From: CAYTOF01 sp964439435
Lineage (GTDB): Bacteria > Bacillota > Clostridia > Oscillospirales > QAMX01
Reading direction: 5' to 3'
Assembly: GCA_964439435.1 (NCBI GenBank)
Contig: CAYTOF010000052.1
Location: forward strand, 1-14,478
DNA: 14,478 nt
In this document: piece after piece, positions 1 through 7,860 of the stretch
Layout of the letters: the number at the start of each line of letters is the position of its first letter
Position numbering within the stretch: position 1 is the stretch's first letter
Notes under the pieces: model-generated
Database searches by the model: none
What the model was told of the DNA's origin: nothing
What the model saw: only the letters and a program-made list of their open reading frames with translations
Translations under genes and position numbers: made by a program

Positions 1-903
1 GACGGCAGTTGGGATTTTGACTTCTCCGCATTGGAGAAATCCGTGGAGTATTTTATCGGCCTTGGCTACAAGTATTTCAATATGTCCAGCATCGGAGGTC
101 GCAGAAGCTGGAAAGAATCCACAATATATGTGGCGGGTATGCCGGGTATGAGTTATGAGGCATATCGTTATCTTGCGGAATATCTGCCGGCTTTACAGGC
201 GTTTTTGGAGAAAAAAGGCTGGGTCGACATGTTTTACATGGGTGTGTCCGATGAGCCAAATGCCGCCAACGCCACCGAGTTTCGCGCGCTGTGCGGTCTT
301 GTGCGCAAGTTGGCCCCAAAAATCAGGTTGATTGACGCGCTGAGTTACAATCCTGTTCACGGTGCCCTTGATGTATGGGTGCCGCTGAATGCAGAGTATG
401 ACAGGCATAAAGAGGAGTTTGAAAGCTTTAGGATCGGCAACGACGAGATCTGGCACTATGTGTGCTGCGGGCCGAGAGATGAGGACTATATCAACCGCTT
501 TATGGATTATCCCTTGCTGTCGACCAGATATCTGTTCTGGGGCAACTACCTCTACAACCTGGGAGGATATCTGCACTGGGCATCCAATGTATATCAACCC
601 GGGCAAGATCCATTCAAACAAAATTGCCCCGAGCATCGCAATGCCGACAGCACTTGCATACTGCCTCCGGGAGATACACACATAATCTATCCGGGAGACG
701 GTGAGCCGTGGATGGCAATGAGGCTTGAGGCCCAGAGACAAAGTGCCGAGGACTATGAGCTCTTGAGGAAAGTCTCTTTGAAAGACAAGGAAAGGGCCGA
801 CGAAATATGCAAGATGGGCTTTAAAGCCTTTAACGATGTGGAATACGATCCCGTAAAATTTGAAAAAATAAGGGCCGCTCTGCTCGAAGCGGCATCGGTG
901 TGA
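1..903 (+). CDS. DUF4091 glycoside-hydrolase-like protein, 3' part
   Basis: The reading frame is open from base 1, so the gene starts upstream of the window and only its C-terminal 300 residues are seen. The TTG at 31 is not a convincing start because coding sequence continues before it. Visible DUF4091-type signatures are an acidic SDEP motif (about 247-258) after a beta-strand-like stretch, the GGYLHWASNVY segment (about 564-596), and the ending GDGEPWMAMRLEAQRQSAEDYELL (about 697-768), where this family has an arginine-rich helix followed by EDYE. DUF4091 is the TIM-barrel-like C-terminal domain of proteins annotated as glycoside hydrolases; substrates are mostly unknown, so no substrate is claimed. 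The stop codon overlaps a possible GTG start of the downstream esterase-like gene (GTGA at 900-903), which points to co-translation of two carbohydrate-active proteins. Secretion cannot be judged because the N-terminus is missing. Confidence 0.85.
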   Translation, partial: DGSWDFDFSALEKSVEYFIGLGYKYFNMSSIGGRRSWKESTIYVAGMPGMSYEAYRYLAEYLPALQAFLEKKGWVDMFYMGVSDEPNAANATEFRALCGLVRKLAPKIRLIDALSYNPVHGALDVWVPLNAEYDRHKEEFESFRIGNDEIWHYVCCGPRDEDYINRFMDYPLLSTRYLFWGNYLYNLGGYLHWASNVYQPGQDPFKQNCPEHRNADSTCILPPGDTHIIYPGDGEPWMAMRLEAQRQSAEDYELLRKVSLKDKERADEICKMGFKAFNDVEYDPVKFEKIRAALLEAASV

Positions 904-905
904 TT

Positions 906-1946
906 ATGTTTTTAGAAAATGAATTGAAAAAGCGGCATCTACCGCCTCTTGAATTTGACAGAAAAAAGGCTCTGAACATACTTGAGCAAAACATTTACGG
1001 TGTGACACCACCCGCTCCCGATTCTGTTCGGGGAGTCGTGAAGAGCGTTGAAAAATGCTCTGCGGGGAAAGCCGAACGCAGGGAGATCGACATCTCCTTT
1101 GACACTCCCGGAGGAGAGTTTACCTTTCCGGTGAGCTTGATAGTGCCCAAAAACGTGCATAACCCATGGGTGTTTATACTCCTAAACTTCAGGCCGGATA
1201 TACCGGACAGATACTATCCCGTTGAGGAGCTCGGAGACAATGGTTTTGCTGTGGCAAGGATCTATTTTCAGGATGTGAGCGCCGACAGCGCGGACTTTGA
1301 CAAACTCGCAGCGGCCTACGGAACGACGGACATGGAGGGAAGGGCAGATGATGCCTGGGGTAAAATCGGCATGTGGGCTTTTGCCGCAAGCCGCCTGCTC
1401 GACTATCTGTTGGACACAGGCGAGTTTGACGAGTCCCATATCGCCGTGATAGGGCATTCAAGGCTCGGAAAAACAGCCCTTTGGTGCGGTGCGCAGGACA
1501 CAAGATTTAACCTTGTGTGCTCAAACAACGCGGGCTGTTCCGGAGATGCCATCACACGTTACAAAGAAGGCGAGCATGTCGTCGACATAGTTCGCAGTTT
1601 TCCATATTGGTTTTGCAAAAACTACAAGGCATATGCAGACAACGAGGAGAACATGCCCTTTGACCAGCACCTGTTGCTGTCCCTCGTGGCGCCTCGCCTG
1701 CTCTGCATAAGTGCCGCGGAAAACGACAAATGGGCTGACCCCATAAGCCAGTTCCTCTCCTGTGTAGCCGCCTCCGAAGCCTATGAAAAGCAGGGCGTAA
1801 AGGGCTTGGTAACACCGGACAGGTATCCCATACCCAAGGAAAGACTGTTTGAGGGCAATATCGGGTTCAATTACAGACCCGGAGATCATTTTCTCTCGCG
1901 GGATGACTGGTACGCATATATATCTTTTTGGAATATGCATCCATGA
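906..1946 (+). CDS. CE15-like glucuronoyl esterase / alpha-beta hydrolase
   Basis: This is an alpha/beta hydrolase of about 346 residues resembling carbohydrate esterase family 15, whose members cleave 4-O-methyl-glucuronoyl esters between lignin and xylan. Counting from the GTG at 900, the nucleophile elbow is GHSRLGK with Ser187, matching the family's G-x-S-R-x-G-K pattern. The segment VAPRLLCISAAENDKWADP (263-281) and the motif RPGDHFLSRDDW (326-337) with the probable catalytic His330 also fit. I do not assign the acidic residue, but the ENDKWAD region holds candidates. There is no signal peptide, so the enzyme should be cytoplasmic, whereas characterised CE15 enzymes are mostly secreted; it may act on imported oligosaccharides. 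Start choice is open: GTG 900 overlaps the upstream stop, and ATG 906 lies two bases after it. Neither has a clear Shine-Dalgarno site, so translational coupling is likely. It converges on the next gene with only 18 bases between stops and no visible hairpin. Confidence 0.85.
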   Translation: MFLENELKKRHLPPLEFDRKKALNILEQNIYGVTPPAPDSVRGVVKSVEKCSAGKAERREIDISFDTPGGEFTFPVSLIVPKNVHNPWVFILLNFRPDIPDRYYPVEELGDNGFAVARIYFQDVSADSADFDKLAAAYGTTDMEGRADDAWGKIGMWAFAASRLLDYLLDTGEFDESHIAVIGHSRLGKTALWCGAQDTRFNLVCSNNAGCSGDAITRYKEGEHVVDIVRSFPYWFCKNYKAYADNEENMPFDQHLLLSLVAPRLLCISAAENDKWADPISQFLSCVAASEAYEKQGVKGLVTPDRYPIPKERLFEGNIGFNYRPGDHFLSRDDWYAYISFWNMHP

Positions 1947-1964
1947 GGAATTGCCTGCAGTTTC

Positions 1965-2750
1965 TTAAAACATGAGATCATAATAACTTGTGGGGGCGGG
2001 GATTGTCTTTTTGACGGTCCTCACTCCCAGTCTTTCCACACCCGGTTTTTGCATTGCCCAATCCGAATACTCCTCTTTTTTATATGTGAGCAAAATCTCC
2101 AGAGGCAAGTTTACAGTAAAAGGTGAAAATTCGTCGATGTGCATTACTGCTTCCTTTGCCGCATTGTAAATGAGCTCTTGGCTTTGCTCCGGCGGAAGTG
2201 ATATCGCATTGTTTGTATCCACAGCTTTTTTAACCGGCGCAACGGGTATATCGCCAAGTAAGTCTTTGGCTTCGGCGCATGCGGCTTCGTCTCCGCTCAC
2301 CATGATGAACGGTACGTCGTAATACCCGACAAAAATGGCTCCCTGGCCCAGTTCGCCATAGCTTTTTCCGTTGATCAGATAGTCTTCCCAAGAGACAGAG
2401 CTCTGAGTGTGCTCATAAAAGGCGCCCGGTGTGCCGGCTTTGGCATGGGCGCCCACTTCCATATAGCCGTGTGCCTTTCGAGCGCGTATGAACTCGTCCC
2501 ATTCTCTACCCTTTAAGTGAACAGCTCTTTCATCCAGTGTACCTTCGGGGAAATTGTTGCCGCCTCCGTGACCATCTACCACATAGACAGCTTTTGCACC
2601 TCCGTCAAAAGCGCCTCTTACGGCGGCATTCACATCGCGCATGAGGTACTCTATGGCGCTGGCATGCTCCGGGGAACCCTCGTTGTTGACCATTGTCCTC
2701 GTAATCACGTCGCTGATGCCTTCAAGATCTGTCATAATCACAATGTTCAT
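1965..2750 (-). CDS. dppA: M55 family D-aminopeptidase (DppA-like)
   Basis: This protein of about 261 residues matches the M55 D-aminopeptidase family (Bacillus DppA), a zinc enzyme that releases N-terminal D-amino acids such as D-Ala from peptides and forms a ring-shaped decamer in characterised members. Counting from the ATG at 2750, the ligand positions are all present: Asp8 and Glu10 in TDLEGIS, His61 in VDGHGG, His102 in GAHAKAG and Glu133 in YGELG. The EHT motif (His114) fits the proposed catalytic histidine. A longer reading from a TTG at 2786 is possible, but ATG 2750 has AAGGTGG about eight bases upstream and begins exactly at the family N-terminus. It lies 79 bases downstream of the AEC permease gene on the same strand, and I found no good promoter in that gap. 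A role in salvaging D-amino acids from peptidoglycan peptides is an inference from the family. Confidence 0.9.
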   Translation of the reverse strand: MNIVIMTDLEGISDVITRTMVNNEGSPEHASAIEYLMRDVNAAVRGAFDGGAKAVYVVDGHGGGNNFPEGTLDERAVHLKGREWDEFIRARKAHGYMEVGAHAKAGTPGAFYEHTQSSVSWEDYLINGKSYGELGQGAIFVGYYDVPFIMVSGDEAACAEAKDLLGDIPVAPVKKAVDTNNAISLPPEQSQELIYNAAKEAVMHIDEFSPFTVNLPLEILLTYKKEEYSDWAMQKPGVERLGVRTVKKTIPAPTSYYDLMF

Positions 2751-2829
2751 CTTCTTTACCACCTTTTTAGTATTAGTAAAAGCCAATCCTACTGTCTTTA
2801 TTCAAAACAAGGCTGATTTGCATTAAAAA

Positions 2830-3777
2830 TCAGAGCCAGCTTGCTATAAAGGGAATTGTCAGCGCGGAAAAAAGCGTTGAAAGAAAAACCCCGATCGACG
2901 CTGTCTTCTCGCCGCCGTATTCCTTGGCCAATATGACACAGAAAACAGCTCCGGGCATTCCGGCAATAAGCACGGGTATGCCTCTGATAATGGGCTCCAG
3001 ATTAAAGGGCAAGAGGGCAAGGAGCATCAGCGCCGGCAAAACAAGAAGCCGCACCGCAGACAACAGGTATACCCGCCAATTTGTGAATACAGCCGAAAGT
3101 TTCAGAGTTGCAAGGACACTCCCTATGACAATCATGGAGAGGGGTATTGTAGTCGAACCCAAAAGGTCGAGCCCCTTGTAAAGGAAAGAGCGGTAGATCA
3201 CGTTGTGAAACACCGTGCCCTCTATAAACGGAGAGATAATATAGAGCAGGGCGCCAAAGACAGCACTCAGGGTGCCGGGGTGTAAAAACATCTCTCTTTT
3301 TTTGATTTTGGGGCCTTTTTGCCCCCTGGTTAAAAGGAATATGCCGAGGGAAAAAGCCAGGATATTGAATGGAATGTTGAAAAAAGCGCCGTAAAAAATC
3401 GCATCTTTGCCAAAGACCGCACTCAAAACGGGAAAACCCATATAGGCGGCATTCGAAAACACCAACAAAAACTGAAAGACACCGCGATCTTCGGAGGGCG
3501 GCTTCGTAAGCTTTACAAACAAAAAGCTCACGGAAAGGGCGATTATATAATAAAGGCCGCTGATGGCGAGTAAAATACCGCTCTGGCGCATTTTAGTTGC
3601 CGAAAAATCCTGTCCCATGAATGTGGCAATGTACATGGCGGGCATTGTCACGCGGGAGATAAAGGACGATATCTTGTTTGAGCCAACTTCGTCCACAAAA
3701 CCGATCTTTGTGACAATGTATCCGATCACAATGAGCACAGAGAGCAGCAGGAGTTGAGATACCACTTCAGTTGTCAA
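2830..3777 (-). CDS. AEC family transporter (auxin efflux carrier-like permease)
   Basis: This 315-residue membrane protein has ten hydrophobic segments, arranged as five, a charged cytoplasmic-type loop (RGQKGPKIKKRE, about 152-163), and five more. That is the layout of the AEC (Mem_trans) secondary transporter family. Conserved-looking elements include FSNAAYMGFPV in segment 4, the PLSMIVIGS stretch, and the ending with GVFLSTLFSALTIPF. Bacterial members move small organic acids or amino acids such as malate, but the substrate cannot be read from sequence. The start is TTG at 3777, supported by GAGGT nine bases upstream, and it overlaps the stop of the preceding gene as TTGA (3774-3777). 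Translation is therefore probably coupled to the Toprim gene. The D-aminopeptidase gene follows on the same strand, which leaves export or uptake of an amino acid possible but unproven. Confidence 0.9.
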   Translation of the reverse strand: MTTEVVSQLLLLSVLIVIGYIVTKIGFVDEVGSNKISSFISRVTMPAMYIATFMGQDFSATKMRQSGILLAISGLYYIIALSVSFLFVKLTKPPSEDRGVFQFLLVFSNAAYMGFPVLSAVFGKDAIFYGAFFNIPFNILAFSLGIFLLTRGQKGPKIKKREMFLHPGTLSAVFGALLYIISPFIEGTVFHNVIYRSFLYKGLDLLGSTTIPLSMIVIGSVLATLKLSAVFTNWRVYLLSAVRLLVLPALMLLALLPFNLEPIIRGIPVLIAGMPGAVFCVILAKEYGGEKTASIGVFLSTLFSALTIPFIASWL

Positions 3778-4382
3778 TTTTGATTTACCTCGCTTTTGAT
3801 TTGACGGACCAGTTCTTCATATCTCTCTTTGCCGACCGTCGCATTTATAAAATCACACAGAGCGGTGACGGACAGTTCTGGGAGAGACAGCTCGGAGTAA
3901 AGCCTTTGTCGCAGTTTGACGCTATCGCATCCTCCGTACAGACCGTCTTCATATAGATCGGTTCTGGTGATTTGTTTCAAAGGATCGGACTTGCTTTCAA
4001 AATCTCCGGTGGCGTTGGCATCTGACAGAGCTTTTCGTATTGTCAGGATGTCCATGTTCTCCACACCTAAAACAGAGCTGTCTTCCTTTTTCCTTTTGCA
4101 GCGCCCCGAGATCTTCGGAATGTAGGCGTGTTTGAGCTTGGAGGGATCTATGCTGCCCTTCAGCCAGTTGCGAAGCATAAACCCCGCACCATCCGGGTCG
4201 GTCAGCAGTATCAGGCCTTTTGTGTCCGCATAAGCGCGGAGCATTGACAGCAGCTTTTTGTTTTTAAAAACACCAAAGCCCTTGAGCTCCACAACTGTGG
4301 CCTCAACGGCCGCTCTGACAATATTTGCATCGTATCTGCCTTCAACGACTATGACTTCTTTTATTTTAGGTTTTATGTACAT
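3774..4382 (-). CDS. RNase M5-like Toprim protein (DUF4093)
   Basis: This protein of about 202 residues has an N-terminal Toprim domain: IKEVIVVEGRYD with Glu14, and LLTDPDGAG with Asp62 and Asp64, the acidic residues that bind magnesium in Toprim nucleases and primases. It resembles the clostridial Toprim/DUF4093 family, which is related to RNase M5 (RnmV, the 5S rRNA maturase). The stretch LKHAYIPKISG followed by a basic patch RCKRKKE (about 94-100) and LGVEN also fits that group. Whether it matures 5S rRNA is uncertain, and no 5S gene is nearby, so no symbol is given. ATG 4382 is preferred over the TTG at 4400 because AAGGA lies six to seven bases upstream of the ATG. It follows holA by 38 bases and overlaps the permease gene by four bases (TTGA). 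Confidence 0.82.
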   Translation of the reverse strand: MYIKPKIKEVIVVEGRYDANIVRAAVEATVVELKGFGVFKNKKLLSMLRAYADTKGLILLTDPDGAGFMLRNWLKGSIDPSKLKHAYIPKISGRCKRKKEDSSVLGVENMDILTIRKALSDANATGDFESKSDPLKQITRTDLYEDGLYGGCDSVKLRQRLYSELSLPELSVTALCDFINATVGKERYEELVRQIKSEVNQN

Positions 4383-4420
4383 GGGATATCCTTTTATCAA
4401 CCTCTGGCAAGTAGCTGTTG

Positions 4421-5452
4421 CTATTGCTCCAAACTCAAAGAATACAGCAGCGACTCCATGGCCACATTTTCATTCATGCGCCCGCGTAAAAGTATTTGCT
4501 CTGTTTCATCACACAATATAGCGGCCTTACGCAGCCGTTCAAGCTTGAAACGGCGCGCTTGCCGCAGGGCGATGTCGGCGGCGTAGGCATTTCGGATATT
4601 GGTGGCTTTCATGAAGTGCTCTTTTGCAATGCCGCCGTCAAGGGACAGTCTTGCCGCATACAAGCGCCTTATGGCTCGACCTGTCTCCATCACGGCGTCT
4701 GTGGCACTTGAACCGCGCTCATATAGCTTTTGAAGTGAGGCCACCGCTCCCACCGCATCTGCGACACAGATACAATTTGTCATTTCAAAGGCTATAACCT
4801 CGTCCAAGGGAGAGGTCACAGCGTCGATGTCGGCGGGCATTATGCGTTCGGACTGACTGTAGGCGGCGATCTTTTCTATTTCAGGCAAAGTGGCATACAT
4901 GAGTCCACCGCACATCTCTCCCAGTCGCTCCGCCTCTCTTCGTCCGCAGGTTTTACCAAGGGCTGCAAAACGGCGGACAATCCAGTGTTCATATTCGCGG
5001 CGATTTGGCCGTGGAAATTCTACAGTAAATGCCGTTTTTTTCAAAAGGGCCTCCATCTTTTTGTTGGTTTTTCCGCCTCCGGGCTTACCCTCTGCATAGG
5101 CGACGATGATGTATGAAAACTCCGGTATATCAGACAGTATTTCAAGCAATGCCGGAAGACTTTGAGCGTCCGGTGCTGCGATGTCATAATCTCTCAACAA
5201 GATGAGTTTCTTTTCAGATGTCAAAGGATAGCTCATGATGGCGTCGGAGAGGTTTTGCAAGACCATATTATTTCCCGAAAAAAGATGGAAATTGCTCTCG
5301 TCGGGCGAAACAATCATGTCTTTTATACGGGAGATATAATGTTCACGCAGATAGTATTCCTCTCCGTAGAAAATATAAAAATTGCGGAGTTTGTTTTTCG
5401 CAAGCTCTGATTTTAAGACCGCCTGCATGTCCGCCGGTTTGTTTTTTTCCAT
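4421..5452 (-). CDS. holA: DNA polymerase III subunit delta
   Basis: HolA is the clamp-loader subunit that opens the sliding clamp during DNA replication. The 343-residue length is normal for the family. The N-terminus NFYIFYGEEYYLREHYI (about 24-40) matches the characteristic YGEE-x-x-L start. The middle has LGEMCGGLMYATLPEIEKIAAYS, the usual helical segment before the lid domain. The C-terminal region (KLERLRKAAILCDETEQILLRG) is typical of the oligomerisation domain. There is no P-loop, as expected for delta. The start is ATG 5452 with AGGAGG six bases upstream; an in-frame ATG at 5458 touches the AGGAGG directly and is less likely. The ribosome site overlaps the comEC stop codon (TAGGAGG), so the two genes are tightly coupled. 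comEC next to holA is a common arrangement in Bacillota. Confidence 0.93.
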   Translation of the reverse strand: MEKNKPADMQAVLKSELAKNKLRNFYIFYGEEYYLREHYISRIKDMIVSPDESNFHLFSGNNMVLQNLSDAIMSYPLTSEKKLILLRDYDIAAPDAQSLPALLEILSDIPEFSYIIVAYAEGKPGGGKTNKKMEALLKKTAFTVEFPRPNRREYEHWIVRRFAALGKTCGRREAERLGEMCGGLMYATLPEIEKIAAYSQSERIMPADIDAVTSPLDEVIAFEMTNCICVADAVGAVASLQKLYERGSSATDAVMETGRAIRRLYAARLSLDGGIAKEHFMKATNIRNAYAADIALRQARRFKLERLRKAAILCDETEQILLRGRMNENVAMESLLYSLSLEQ

Positions 5453-5462
5453 GCTCATCCTC

Positions 5463-7748
5463 CTATCTTGAAAGAATAAAACCTGATTTAAAGCGAAGTG
5501 ATATATATCCGCGATGTTCAGTCAGTAAAACATCATCGCCAAACAGTTCTCTGAACGAGTCATTTGGCTCTGTCCCATCGCTCCCTGATATTATAACATA
5601 CTTTGCCTTCAAATTTTTGGTAAAGTTGTCGCTGTAATACTTGTACTGCTTGTCACTTGCGTTTTTTGAAAAGGCCAAGGCAGTCAAAGGGGGAATATTT
5701 CGTGTTTTAAGCAGGTGCTCAAGGCTTTCGACGGGCAGAGATCCGGGGATCATAAGCGTTGCGCCTCCAAAATGGGCAAGCACCGCCGCTTGTCCTTTGG
5801 CATAGCTCGAAGGTACAGGGGGTACAAAGGTCTCAAAGGACATGTTTCCGAGTTTGTAGACATCATCGACATTCAGAGGGAGCACTTTTGTGCCGGTCAT
5901 CTCGGCAAGGTGAACAAGCTCCGCTGCGAACTCTTCGGAGCCGCTGTAAAGAGGCAGGACAACAGCTCTGACAAGGCCTGTCTTTAGCAACTCATCCGCA
6001 CCGGAACTCGAAAAGGAGTAGAGCCTTGTCAAAATCAACAGGTCGATTTTGCCGATATTTCTGGTGCGCAAAGCGTTTATAAGCGTTGAGGCCGCATATT
6101 TGTCTCCATGGCAGTCTACAACAGCGGTTTTACCGTCGCCTCTTATTATGATGCACTGCCCTTGACCCACATCCAAGGAGATCAGGTCATATGCGCCTTT
6201 TGCGGGGAGATATTCCGCCGCAAGAGCGATTAAAAGAGCGCAAAAGGAGATGGCGACCCCTTTAAAAAGGGCATATCTGGGTTTGTAAATATATAGGAGC
6301 AATGAAATGACATATACAAAAACCACCCAGGCGATGATATACAGGCTTTGTGTGCCAAGGGTGGAAAAGGGCATACGTGCAAAGAAGGTGATGCTTTGAG
6401 ACAAAACTTTAGCTCCAAAGATTGGCGCAAAGGCAAGTAAACCTGCTGGGGCATACCATATGGAGGCTAAAAGCAACAACAGCATGCCGAAAGTTGTTAA
6501 GATGGAGACAAGCCATATGAGACATATGTTGGCAAGCACCGCAACGAGTGATATTTTGGAGAAATACAGCATTGTCAGAGGTGTTGTGAAAATCTGTGCC
6601 GAAACGGTCATGATGAAAGCAGAGAGCAAAAAGTTTATTAAGAAGGCAGCGAGTTTGTTTTTAATTTTTATTTTTTCGCTCAAGTTCCTTTGCATGGTTT
6701 TGCCGACAGTTAATATTCCAAGGATGGAGACATATGAAAATTGCAGCCCGATGTCGGCAATTGCATAGGGGTTTATGGATAGAATGACAAACAAAGAGAT
6801 GGCCATTGAGGTAAAGCTGTCGCTTTCTCGGCGAAACAAGAGAGCAAGCATGGCGGCTATCTGCATGATGCCCGCACGCACAACGGAAGGCGGGAAACCT
6901 GTAAGCGCCATAAACACAATGATAAGTAAAATGGCAATGGCATAGACAGGCCTTTTCTTGCCGAAAAACAAAATGATGGAGACAAAAAAGGTCAAATGCA
7001 TTCCGGAGACCGCAAAGAGATGGGATACACCGGCATCGGAGGCGGCGGCAGTGAAATCGCTTTCAAAACTTGACTTGTCGCCATAGATGAGGGCACTCAT
7101 GATGGGGGCGCTGTTTTCAAAGAGCTTGTCACACATATCTCTGGTATAGGCGCGCAAATGCTTATGTGCGTTGAAAAAATTTAACTTGCCTTTTTGTAAA
7201 ATTGTAGCTTCGTTATAGAAAACACCTGTGAGAAAAATACCGTCTGACCTGTAAGAAGCTTCAGAGCGCACACTGCTTTCGCCGCCGGGACTGCGAAGAG
7301 TGGTATAGGCTACAAAGACATCGCCAGGGGTGAAACTCTGTGAGGTTTTGTAATACAAAACGCCTTTACAGAGATATATGTCATCGTCGGAGAACCTGAC
7401 ACGGACCGCTCGCATGGACCCCGCTTCATAGTCGAAATCCAGGACGGTGGCGGTGACCTTGCCTTCAAACCCGTTGTACTCTGCAACTCGTGCGGAAATG
7501 TTCACATCGGTAAAATGAAAAATCAAGGCAAATAAGATAACACCGAACATTCCAAAGAGCAAAGCCATCGGAACGTGCCTGTTTTCAGATATTTTAAAAA
7601 ACCTGTGAAAAATCAACAAATAGGCAATAAGCAATCCCAAAAGGGCTGCGACAATGGAGAGTGTGATGGGGGGAATGCGTAAAATGCAGATGCAAAGAAC
7701 AGCCGCTATCGCATATCCGCTTGTAAGTGCGAGCAGTTTTGCGCGCAT
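5463..7748 (-). CDS. comEC: ComEC/Rec2 DNA-uptake channel protein
   Basis: This is a 761-residue inner-membrane protein, normal for ComEC, the channel that carries single-stranded DNA into the cell during natural transformation. Order of parts: N-terminal membrane segments (about 8-80), a soluble OB-like DUF4131 region (about 85-185), the Competence domain with SHLFAVSGMHLTFF (242-255) and PPSVVRAGIM (286-295) and many membrane segments to about residue 512, then a C-terminal beta-lactamase-like domain beginning LDVGQGQ (525-531). In that domain the metal-binding HxHxDH motif is absent: the expected place reads TRLYSFSSSGAD (574-585). The domain is therefore probably not a nuclease. The start ATG 7748 has AAGGAG six bases upstream. 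No late competence genes (comEA, pilin genes) are in the window, so transformation ability is not shown. Confidence 0.92.
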   Translation of the reverse strand: MRAKLLALTSGYAIAAVLCICILRIPPITLSIVAALLGLLIAYLLIFHRFFKISENRHVPMALLFGMFGVILFALIFHFTDVNISARVAEYNGFEGKVTATVLDFDYEAGSMRAVRVRFSDDDIYLCKGVLYYKTSQSFTPGDVFVAYTTLRSPGGESSVRSEASYRSDGIFLTGVFYNEATILQKGKLNFFNAHKHLRAYTRDMCDKLFENSAPIMSALIYGDKSSFESDFTAAASDAGVSHLFAVSGMHLTFFVSIILFFGKKRPVYAIAILLIIVFMALTGFPPSVVRAGIMQIAAMLALLFRRESDSFTSMAISLFVILSINPYAIADIGLQFSYVSILGILTVGKTMQRNLSEKIKIKNKLAAFLINFLLSAFIMTVSAQIFTTPLTMLYFSKISLVAVLANICLIWLVSILTTFGMLLLLLASIWYAPAGLLAFAPIFGAKVLSQSITFFARMPFSTLGTQSLYIIAWVVFVYVISLLLYIYKPRYALFKGVAISFCALLIALAAEYLPAKGAYDLISLDVGQGQCIIIRGDGKTAVVDCHGDKYAASTLINALRTRNIGKIDLLILTRLYSFSSSGADELLKTGLVRAVVLPLYSGSEEFAAELVHLAEMTGTKVLPLNVDDVYKLGNMSFETFVPPVPSSYAKGQAAVLAHFGGATLMIPGSLPVESLEHLLKTRNIPPLTALAFSKNASDKQYKYYSDNFTKNLKAKYVIISGSDGTEPNDSFRELFGDDVLLTEHRGYISLRFKSGFILSR

Positions 7749-7795
7749 AAGAATCTCCTTGGATTTAAAGATGCGTAAATTAGTACATAATAGAG

Positions 7796-7824
7796 TTGAA
7801 GCAGTCGGTTTTATATGATAAAAT
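7796..7824 (+). promoter_or_regulatory. Promoter of the hypothetical gene at 7861
   Basis: TTGAAG (7796-7801) and TAAAAT (7819-7824) are separated by 17 bases, and a TG sits one base before the -10 box (extended -10). This is a good housekeeping sigma-A-type promoter. It is in the 112-base divergent space between comEC and the small plus-strand gene. For comEC, in the other direction, a TATTAT can be seen but no matching -35 box at the right distance. Confidence 0.7.
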
Positions 7825-7860
7825 AAGGACAGCGTTCATGAAAGTTGTGGGGTGAAACAA

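Noticed and set aside
193..741. Minus-strand open frame of 182 codons inside the DUF4091 gene
   Set aside because: It is fully antisense to a well-supported coding region and resembles no protein family I know.
1947..1964. Terminator between the convergent CE15-like and dppA-like genes
   Set aside because: Only 18 bases separate the stops and no hairpin is visible; any terminator would have to lie inside the opposite gene.
2751..2829. Possible separate promoter for the dppA-like gene
   Set aside because: The region is AT-rich, but I found no -35 and -10 pair with proper spacing.
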